A stretch of 64,000 nt of DNA from JBBPZA01 sp963797015 (GTDB taxonomy: Bacteria > Actinomycetota > Thermoleophilia > Solirubrobacterales > Solirubrobacteraceae): contig CAWCNV010000006.1 in NCBI GenBank assembly GCA_963797015.1, forward strand, positions 310,001 through 374,000, read 5' to 3'. Both the position numbers and the translations under genes were made by a program. Positions 51,808 through 58,924 of the stretch are shown here, piece after piece (the stretch's first letter is position 1; the number at the start of each line of letters is the position of its first letter). The notes under the pieces were generated by a model. It was not told the origin of the DNA and did not search any database. It saw only the letters and a program-made list of their open reading frames with translations.

Positions 51808-54030
51808 GGCTTCTGACCCACGACGGCGGCGCGACGGCTCGGCGCGCGCTGCGCAAGGGCCTGCGCGTAGCGGTCGTGGCCTGCACGACGTTCTACGTCG
51901 GTCGCTACGCGCTCGACGAGCCGGTGGTGGCGGTCTTCGGGTCGCTGTCGGCGATCGCGCTGCTGGGGCTCGCCGACCTCGGCGGGGAGCCGGCGGAGCG
52001 GGCGCGCGCGTACGCGCTCAGCGCGGCCTGTGGGCTGGCGCTGGTGGCGCTGGGGACGCTGGTGTCGCGCGACACGCTCGCGGCCTCGGCGATGCTGCTC
52101 ATCGTCGCCTTCACCGTCTCCTTCGCGGGCCTGCTCGGGCGCAACTTCGCGGCCGCCGGCCGGGCGGTGATCCTGTTCGCGGTCGTCGCGGCGGGGATCC
52201 CGGCGCCGGTCTCGATGCTCGACGAGCGGCTGATCGGGGTCGCGCTCGGCGGCGCGCTCTCGGTCGCCGGCGGCTTGCTGCTCTGGCCCGACCATCCCGC
52301 GCGCGAGTGGCGCCGCGGGCTGGCCGAGGCGCTGCGCGCGATCGCCGGATACGCGCGCGGCCTGGCTGAGGGGGCGGAACCCGATGAGCTCTCCGGCCGC
52401 CGGCGCCGCGCGCTGGACGCCGTCCGCGCGGCGGCTCCGCTGCGCGCGCTCGGACCTCGAGCGGCCGAGCGGACCGAGCGCGACCGATCGCGCGCTGGCC
52501 TACGTCGCCCACGGGGCCGAGCGCCTGTCGGTCGCGCTCGAGCGCCTCGGTGCGGCCGCCTTCGACCCGCCGCTGCACCAGCTCACCCGCGGCGCGCTGG
52601 GAGAGATGGCGGATGCGCTGTCGTCGAGCGCGGCGGCGCTGGATGGAAGAGGTCCGGCCGCGGATCGCGCAGGGCTCGCCGCCGGCCGCGAGCGCTACCG
52701 GGTCGAGAGCGAGGAGTCGCTCGCCGCGGCGCTGGCGCAGGGGGCGCCTCCCGACCAGGTGGCGCGCCGCTCGGATCGCTCGTTCCTCACGCTGCACGGC
52801 CTGCACCTGACCGGGCTGGTCGCCGTCGAAGCCGGCGTGGCGTCGGGCGCGCGGCGCCAACGGATCGCGTCGACCGAGGAGCTGCGCCGGCTGGCGGGCG
52901 AGTGGAACATCACCCTCCGTGGAGCGCGCGAGCGCCTGCGGGCCAACTTCACCCGGCGGTCGCTCGCGTTCCAGAACAGCGTGCGCCTGGGCGGCGGGAT
53001 CGCGCTGGCGCGCGGGCTCGCGGGCGCCTTCGACCTCCAGCACGGGTTCTGGGTGGCGTTCGCGACGCTGACCGTGCTGCGCACCAGCGCGAGCCGAACC
53101 GTGGCCACGGGCTTCCAGGCGTTCGTCGGCACGCTGCTTGGGTTCGTGCTGTCGGCCGCGCTGCTGCTCACCGTCCAGTCGGATTCGACCGTCTATGCCG
53201 TGCTGCTGCCGGTGCTGGTGACGGGCGCGATCGCCGCCGGCGCGTTCGGCGTCCTCGCCGGCCAGGTCGGGTTCACGCTCCTGATCGTGGTGCTGTTCGA
53301 TCTCTGCACGCCGGCGGAGTGGACGCTCGGCCTCGTCCGGGTCGAGGACGTCACCGTCGGCGCGGCGGCCGGTTTGGCGATCGGGGTGCTGGCCTGGCCG
53401 CGCGGGGCGGCGCGGCAGGTCGGGCGTGCGCTGGGCGACGCGCTGGACTCCGGCGGGCGCTACGTCGCCAAGGTGGCGCGCTGGCGGCTGCGCCCGGAGG
53501 CGGTGGCGGAGCCGGGAGCGCAGCCGCGCTCGGCGGCGGTGAACAGCGCGCGGAGCGCCGAGGACCTCCTTGTCGCTGCACGCGCCGAGCGCTCGGGGAG
53601 CTCGGACGGGCCGGCGTGGTCGGGGGTGCTGGTGGCGATCAACGGCCTCTGGTACGAGGCGAGCCTGCTCTCGTCGCGCCGGCCCGAGCCCGCGCCCGCC
53701 GCCGCGGCACCGCTCGTCGCGGCCCTCAGCGGCGGCGTGGACAGGCTGGAGCACGGCTACGCCGCAACCGCTCGCGCGCTGCGCGCGGGGTCGTCACCCG
53801 AGCTGCCGGAGCGGACTCTGAGCACCGACCGCCTCGGGGCGGCCGGAGCGGCACTCGCCCACGCGGCCCGCGACGGCCCGCCCGAGGGCCGCCTCGCGAT
53901 CGCGCGCCTGCTGCGCACGCGAGCCTGGATCGCCGAGTGCGGCCTGGAGCTTGGGCGGCTGGACGCGGCCGTCGGCGCGCTCGCCGAACCGGAGACGACA
54001 ATGACCGGCAGTGAAACTCGAGGGGTCTAG
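51774..54030 (+). pseudogene. FUSC-family membrane protein split by a frameshift
   Basis: The N-terminal part (from GTG 51774) has the first helix bundle: VAVVACTTFYVGRYALDEPV, then VFGSLSAIALLGLADLGGE and RLIGVALGGALSVAGGLLLW. Its frame loses similarity after RALDAVRAAAPLRAL (about 52445). The +1 frame then continues with LERPSGPSATDRALAYVAHG, a soluble middle part and the second helix bundle (DLQHGFWVAFATLTVLRTSA). FUSC proteins are aromatic or fusaric acid exporters. One base differs; real mutation and sequencing error cannot be told apart here. Without the shift it would be one protein of about 750 residues. Confidence 0.75.
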
Positions 54031-54823
54031 CGTGGTGGGCGCGGAGGGGCCGCGGTGGCGGCGCGACGGCTGGGAGGCGGACGTGCGAATCGGCGTGCTG
54101 GTGCCGCATGCCGACGTCGGCCCGGAATCGGAGCTGCAGGCGATGGCGCCCGCCGGCGTGGCGATCCACGCGACGCGCGTCCCGTTCGGCGCGATGGCAG
54201 CCGGCGGCGCGATGGATCCGACGATCCCGTTGGCGCCGGTGAGGGCGTTCGCGGAGCCGCCGCACGTCGACGACGCCGCCGAGCTTCTGGCCGCCGCGCC
54301 GCTCGACGCGATCGCCTACGGCTTCACCAGCTCGGCGTACGTGATCGGGGCCGACGGCGAAGCGCAGATGGTCGCGCGGCTCGAGCGGCGGACGCGCGGC
54401 ATCCCGGTGGTGGCAACTTGCGCCGCCGCGGTGCAGGCGCTGCGCGCACTCGGCACGAGCAGGATCGCGGCGGTGGATCCGCCGTGGTTCGACGCCGAGC
54501 TCGGCCGGCTCGGGCAGCGCTACTACGAGTCGGTCGGGTTCGAGGTGGTCCGGTCTGGCCCCTGCGGGCTGCCGAGCGACCAGGCCAGGATCACGCCGGC
54601 CGACCTGCACCGATGGGTGACCGAGAACGCACCGGCGGAGGCCGACGCGATCGTAATCGGCGGCAACGGGTTCCGCGCGGTCGGCGCGATCGCTGCGCTG
54701 GAGGAGGGCCTGCAACGCCCCGTCGTGACCGCGAACCAGGCCCTGCTGTGGGGCTCGCTGCGGGCGGCCGGAGCGGACCCGCGCGCGGTCGGCGGTTACG
54801 GCGCCTTGTTCAACCGCTGCTAG
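54011..54823 (+). CDS. Asp/Glu racemase-like (maleate isomerase/AMDase-type) protein
   Basis: 270 residues from GTG 54011. The fold is recognisable from RIGVLVPHADVGPESELQAM, DAIAYGFTSSAYVIGADGE, IPVVATCAAAVQALRALG and AIVIGGNGFRAVGAIAALEE. The usual catalytic cysteines are not at their expected places: the first site reads FTSSAY and the second IGGNGF, leaving C in ATCAAAV as the only nearby cysteine. Activity is therefore uncertain. It overlaps the FUSC frame by 20 bp. Confidence 0.75.
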   Translation: MKLEGSSVVGAEGPRWRRDGWEADVRIGVLVPHADVGPESELQAMAPAGVAIHATRVPFGAMAAGGAMDPTIPLAPVRAFAEPPHVDDAAELLAAAPLDAIAYGFTSSAYVIGADGEAQMVARLERRTRGIPVVATCAAAVQALRALGTSRIAAVDPPWFDAELGRLGQRYYESVGFEVVRSGPCGLPSDQARITPADLHRWVTENAPAEADAIVIGGNGFRAVGAIAALEEGLQRPVVTANQALLWGSLRAAGADPRAVGGYGALFNRC

Positions 54824-54961
54824 CGGCCACCCGCACCAGCGGTCGCCCGTGCCGGCGGACGAGCACCTCGTCGCCCGCCGCCGCCCGCTCGATGTAATAC
54901 CCGAAGCGCTCGCGGAACTCGTGCGCTCCGACGTCGAAGGCGGCCGGGCTGATCGAGGGAG
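54810..54961 (-). pseudogene. Phd/YefM-like antitoxin segment without its own start
   Basis: About 44 residues, including DVGAHEFRERFGYYIERAAA and DEVLVRRHGRPLVRV, match the opening of short Phd-type antitoxins. No ATG, GTG or TTG lies in frame between the tRNA-Ala gene and this segment, and no toxin gene is adjacent. It therefore looks like a remnant, or is only expressed as part of the longer frame. Confidence 0.45.
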
Positions 54962-55454
54962 TGGAGCTGACGGGACTCGAACCCGTGGCCTCCGGCGTGC
55001 CACGCCGGCGCTCTCCCAGCTGAGCTACAGCCCCTGGGAAGTCGAAGTCGTCGGCCAGGTTAATACATGCCCGCTGGTGGTTCCGGGGGTCCGTGAGCCG
55101 CAGGCAGAGCTGGCGCTTGCCGGCGACGAAGGAGCTTGGCAGCAGGAAGCATCGGTCTAGGGCTTCGCAGTATGCCGCGAGGAGGTCGATCTCATCCTCG
55201 CGGTAGCAGGTGTAGACGTGCCCGTTCGGCGTGCAGTAGGAGCCGCTTGTCCGAACGTATACGACGCTCCGATCGGGAGCGAGTGGCGCCCATTTGCATT
55301 GCACCCTGAACAGTCGGGCCGCGATGCCGAACACGAGGTCATAGCGACCGTGTTCGGTGACAGGGCGCAGGACCTCGACCCCACACCGCACCGCCGCGGC
55401 GGCGATTTCCACCTCCGCGATCGCCCCTTTATGGTTCGTGGTCAGCACGAACAC
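54810..55454 (-). CDS. PD-(D/E)XK nuclease-like frame running through tRNA-Ala
   Basis: The first 140 or so residues form a PDDEXK_5-type nuclease: TTNHKGAIAEVEIAAAAVRCG, GRYDLVFGIAARLFRVQCKW (Asp, then Q-x-K in place of D/E-x-K), and a C-terminal LPSSFVAGKRQLCLRLTD. Such nucleases are linked to group I introns or other mobile DNA near tRNA genes. With no stop codon, the frame then reads across tRNA-Ala (GAVAQLGERRRGTPEATGSS, a classic artefact string) and into the Phd-like segment. The nuclease proper probably ends at about 55035, right where the tRNA begins; how it is terminated is unclear. Confidence 0.65.
   Translation of the reverse strand: MFVLTTNHKGAIAEVEIAAAAVRCGVEVLRPVTEHGRYDLVFGIAARLFRVQCKWAPLAPDRSVVYVRTSGSYCTPNGHVYTCYREDEIDLLAAYCEALDRCFLLPSSFVAGKRQLCLRLTDPRNHQRACINLADDFDFPGAVAQLGERRRGTPEATGSSPVSSTPSISPAAFDVGAHEFRERFGYYIERAAAGDEVLVRRHGRPLVRVAASSG
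54962..55034 (-). tRNA. tRNA-Ala (anticodon GGC)
   Basis: 73 nt on the minus strand. Acceptor GGGGCTG pairs with CAGCTCC (one G-T) and the discriminator is A. The D-arm has GCTCAGCTGGGAGAGC; the anticodon stem CCGGC/GCCGG has loop GTGGCAC (GGC); the T-arm has loop TTCGAGT. No CCA is encoded. It lies inside the nuclease frame on the same strand. Confidence 0.95.
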
Positions 55455-55486
55455 ATGTTCGCACCCCGGTCGGACGGAGCCGCAGC

Positions 55487-56301
55487 TCAGCTGCCCGGGA
55501 TGAAGTCCGGAACGTCAACTTCGCCGGCGCGCGGTCCCGGCCGAGGCGCGGTCTGCGGTGCGGGTGCGGCGGCCGGCCGGCGCGACGCGTCGCGCGCGTA
55601 GCCCTCCAGGCGGCTGGTCAGGCGGTCGTGGGCCGCGGCGACGTCGCGCAGCAGGCGGTCGGCGTTGGTGCGCAGCGAGGCGCTCAGGGCGCGCATGTCG
55701 GCAGCCAGCTGGGACGCCTCGGTTGAGACGTCGCGTGCGGCGTCGCGCGCCTCGCGGGTGATCGAGTGTGCGTCGCGCTCGGCTCCCTCGCGCATCGTGC
55801 GTGCCTCGCGCGTGATCGCCTGCGCCTCGCGCTCGGCGTCTTCGCGGATCGTCCGTGCCTGCGACTCGGCCTCGGCGCGCAGGTCGGCCGCCGCCGTCAT
55901 GCCCTGCTTCTTCACCTTCTGAGCCTGCGCCCTCGCGCTCTCGCCGAGCCGCTGGGCCTCCGCGGCGGTCTGGTCGCGCGCGCTTGCGCCTCCGCGCGCG
56001 CCTGCGCGACGCGCGTGTCTGCCTCACCGCGCAACCGGCGGGCCTCCTCACGCGCACGCGCGATCAGGCGGTCTGACTCGTCTCCGGCCTCGCGGATCAG
56101 CGCCTCGGCCAACCGCTGGCCCTCGGCGATCCGCTCCTTGGCGTCGCGCTCGGCGTCGTCGAGGACGCGGCGCGCCTCGTCGATCCGCACCTTGGCCGCG
56201 TGCTCGGCCTCAGCCCCGAGCGCCGCGGCCGCCTCCTCCGCGGCGGCGATGATCGCCTCGACCCGCTCCCCGGTTCTGCCCGGCGCCGCTGCGTCGGTCA
56301 T
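55487..56301 (-). pseudogene. Coiled-coil protein (DivIVA-like) split by a frameshift in a GC-repeat tract
   Basis: Frame 1 (from ATG 56301): AIIAAAEEAAAALGAEAEHA, RRVLDDAERDAKERIAEGQ and further heptads to about 55980. Frame 2 resumes DQTAAEAQRLGESARAQAQ, then KKQGMTAAADLRAEAESQAR and more heptads to 55487, ending PDFIPGS. The two frames differ by two bases and the switch falls in GCGCGCGCG (about 55976-55984), consistent with slippage in a dinucleotide tract. The joined protein would be one long coiled coil of about 270 residues of the DivIVA or late-cell-division type. Real decay or sequencing slip cannot be separated. Confidence 0.7.
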
Positions 56302-57248
56302 CGCCTCATGTTACGTCCGCGCTGGGCGTCCTCAGGTCGGCGAGGAAGTAGCGCAGCGCCTGGTTGAGCAGGCCCGCGCGCTCCCACTGCAGGAAGTGCC
56401 CCGCCCGCGGGACGACGAACGGCCCGACGCGCTCGGAGAAGACGACCTCGCAGCGCTCGGGGAAGTCGCGCCAGATCACGTGGTCCTCGGGCCCGTAGAG
56501 GATCAGCGTGGGCACGGGATTGGGCTCGAAGAAGCGCGGCGCCTCGGACAGCGGACGCGCTCCGACGGCCGACTCGTAGTTGCCGAACGACGCCCGCAGC
56601 CGCTCGGCATCGGCGAACGGCTCGGTCATGAAGTCGACCGCGTCGGAGTCGAAGGCGCCGGGCGCCGCCCAGAAGCGCGAGCCGTAGAAGCTCGCGATGT
56701 AGCGTCGCCGGCGCTCGGGGGCTGTCGAGCTCGGCGGCGAGCGCGTCGGCGTCGCGGCCCTGGCGGACGAAGTAGTCGGCCGCCATGCGCGTCACGGGCT
56801 GCACCTCGGTCGGCAGCCCGGCCTTCTCGTAGGCCTCGGGGAGGATCGGTAGCACGGTGTTGAACAGGCACTGGCGGACCACGAAGCCCTCGAAGCGCAA
56901 CCCGAGGTCCTGCACCACCCCGCCGCCGAGGTCGCCCCCGCACGCCGCGCAGCGCTCGTGCCCGAGGACGTCGCGGACCAACGTGTGCACGTCGCGCGCG
57001 TGCGCGGCGAGTTCATAGAACCCGTCCGGCGCCAACCCGGAGTCCCCGAAGCCGCGCAGGTCGGGGACGATCACCTCGAACCCGGCGCGCGCCAGCGGCT
57101 CGATGTTGCGCCACCAGATCCGCTTGGTCTCGGGCCAGCCGTGGAAAAGGACGAGCGGGAAGCCGCCGATCCCCTCGCGCACGTACGCGAGATCGACGCC
57201 CTCGCGCACCTGCGCGTCGTGAACAGCGAAGCGGTTGGGATCGGTCAC
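56298..57248 (-). pseudogene. Alpha/beta hydrolase split by a frameshift at a G/C homopolymer
   Basis: From GTG 57248: GGFPLVLFHGWPETKRIWW (oxyanion region), VIVPDLRGFGDSGLAPDGFY and GHERCAACGGDLGGGVVQDL (a nucleophile elbow with GGDLGG). Similarity ends at AAELDSP. The neighbouring frame continues ERRRRYIASFYGSRFWAAPG and MTEPFADAERLRASFGNYES, ending with GPEDHVIWRDFPE and VPRAGHFLQWE (catalytic His). The switch coincides with five G on the plus strand (56717-56721); four would restore the frame. The full protein resembles epoxide-hydrolase or dehalogenase-type enzymes. Confidence 0.78.
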
Positions 57249-57262
57249 GCCTACGCCAACCC

Positions 57263-57393
57263 TCAGTCGCCCGTCGCGAAGTAGATCCTCACCGTCGACC
57301 CCATCGCTTGCCCTTCACGTCCGGGACCCCCACGCGGTCACCGCCGCACCCCGCGGCGACGAGCGTCAGGGCCAGTGCGCAACGAAGGATCAT
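57263..57393 (-). pseudogene. PASTA-domain lipoprotein remnant
   Basis: ATG 57393 opens MILRCALALTLVAAGC with a lipobox, then GGDRVGVPDVKGKRW, the start of a PASTA-like repeat. That frame stops at 57289. In another frame GSTVRIYFATGD then TGA at 57263 matches the end of a PASTA repeat. The middle is missing, so the gene appears deleted internally. Only about 130 bp remain. Confidence 0.4.
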
Positions 57394-57482
57394 CGACCGG
57401 GGTGCAGGCTACCCGCCGGCTGGGAGACTGCCTCATGCACCGGCCGCCCGAAACTCCCGTCGGCGGGGGCCGTTAGGGATTC

Positions 57483-58451
57483 GTGGCGATGTTGCGCGCA
57501 ACGCTTGCGGCCATCGCGCTCGTCCCGCTCGGCGCGGCCTCGGCATCGGCGGCCGCGAAGGCGCCGCTGCGCTTCGTGGACCGCGCGAGCGGACCGGCGG
57601 TCACGGACGGGGCCCGGTACGCCGCATATGTCGATGATCAGTCGACTGACACGGTGGTCATCGACACGAAGGCCCGGACCAAACGCCGCTATGAGACGCC
57701 GCGGGATAGTTGCGGCGGCGCCATGCGCTACCTCGTCCAGATCGCCGACGGCCGGGTGACCTGGACCGGTTGCTCCGAGGTCGCCTCGCTGGATCTCGCC
57801 ACGGGGGCGGAGACGGGGGCGTCCAAGGTCGGCGGGGAAATGTTGGGGGAGTCCGATTATGTGACCGGCGTCGGCTCGGAGTGGGTGCAGCTGGGGTTCT
57901 CCGGCTACCACTTCAGCGGTGTCGGCTACGTCAATCGGCGCAGCGGCGCAACGATCGACACGTTCTGGGGGCCCGGTCTCGCCGACCTCTACCCCGACCT
58001 CGACGAGGCCGCTCTCTACACACCGCTGTGCGTGCCGCTGCGCCGGCGAGCCACGGTCAATGACGATCCCTACGAGAGCCTTCCCCACTGGCTGCCTTAC
58101 CAGTACCGCCCGCCCTACGGGCTCAGCAGCGACAGGCGACCACTGATCGGCAGGCTGCTGCTCGATCGCTGCGGATCGACCAAGTCGGTGGCCGTGGGCC
58201 GCTGCTCCCCCGACTGCGGCTCGGTCCAGCTCGGGCGCCGCGCGGTGGTCTGGACGCGCGGCCGCTCGGTCGCCGCATACCTCATTAGCAAGCGCAGGAG
58301 CCGCAGTCGGGAGGTGCTTCGCCGGCCAGTCAACCCATCTGTCCGGGCCGCCGTCACCGACTCGACGGTGTTCGTCTCGACCTCCGCAGGCGGCGCCGCT
58401 TGGCGAATCTCCTCGATGTCGTTGCGGGACTTCCTGGCGCGCCACCGCTAG
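57483..58451 (+). CDS. Secreted hypothetical protein
   Basis: 322 residues from GTG 57483 (or ATG 57489). A signal peptide (ATLAAIALVPLGAASASA) precedes a repetitive beta-rich region with segments such as ARYAAYVDDQSTDTVVID and RVTWTGCSEVASLDLATG, which look like propeller blades, and YQYRPPYGLSSDRRP later. Paired cysteines (DRCGSTKSV, RCSPDCGS) point to an extracellular location. No family recognised. Confidence 0.7.
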   Translation: MAMLRATLAAIALVPLGAASASAAAKAPLRFVDRASGPAVTDGARYAAYVDDQSTDTVVIDTKARTKRRYETPRDSCGGAMRYLVQIADGRVTWTGCSEVASLDLATGAETGASKVGGEMLGESDYVTGVGSEWVQLGFSGYHFSGVGYVNRRSGATIDTFWGPGLADLYPDLDEAALYTPLCVPLRRRATVNDDPYESLPHWLPYQYRPPYGLSSDRRPLIGRLLLDRCGSTKSVAVGRCSPDCGSVQLGRRAVVWTRGRSVAAYLISKRRSRSREVLRRPVNPSVRAAVTDSTVFVSTSAGGAAWRISSMSLRDFLARHR

Positions 58452-58457
58452 CCGCGG

Positions 58458-58883
58458 TCAGTACTTCTCAGAGTCCGCCGGCCGGGGGCCCGCCCGGCCG
58501 GCCTCGATCCAGCGATCGTAGGCGCGCGTGTCTCGATCCGAGCAGCTCTGACCCAGCGCCAGCATCGGGGTGGTGAGGCAGAGCAGCGCCGCAACGCTCA
58601 CCACCGTTGCGAACCACACCCACAGCCACGCGCGTCGCGCGGTCGCCGGCGCGCCGATCGCCAGCAGCACGAGCAGCGGCGCCGCCAGCGCCCACGGCGT
58701 GCGCAGCGGCCCGTCGCAGAAGCTTCCCGCCGGCGAGTCCGCCGCGGAATAGGGGACGCCTCCGTCGCCGTCGCACTTCGCGTGGTCGGTGTAGGCGACC
58801 GCGCCCAGCGCTGCGACCGCGATCACGCACGCGAGCAGACCCGTCACGATCGCGAAGGGCCACCGGGGGCGGGCGGTTGTCAC
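58458..58883 (-). CDS. Hypothetical membrane protein
   Basis: 141 residues from GTG 58883. Three predicted helices: FAIVTGLLACVIAVAALGAVAY, PWALAAPLLVLLAIGAPATA and AWLWVWFATVVSVAALLCLTT, with an outside loop holding cysteines (KCDGDGG, SFCDGP). Convergent with the preceding gene (6 bp apart) and divergent from leuS. Confidence 0.7.
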   Translation of the reverse strand: MTTARPRWPFAIVTGLLACVIAVAALGAVAYTDHAKCDGDGGVPYSAADSPAGSFCDGPLRTPWALAAPLLVLLAIGAPATARRAWLWVWFATVVSVAALLCLTTPMLALGQSCSDRDTRAYDRWIEAGRAGPRPADSEKY

Positions 58884-58909
58884 GCGCGAAATCTACGCCG
58901 CCGCGCCGC

Positions 58910-58915
58910 TACCCT
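58910..58915 (+). promoter_or_regulatory. -10-like hexamer TACCCT before leuS
   Basis: Nine bases before ATG 58925 with no ribosome binding site. Confidence 0.4.
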
Positions 58916-58924
58916 CCCGATCCC

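Noticed and set aside
54810..55454. Complete type II toxin-antitoxin pair
   Set aside because: Only a Phd-like segment without a start is visible, and no PIN, RelE or Doc-like toxin gene lies nearby.
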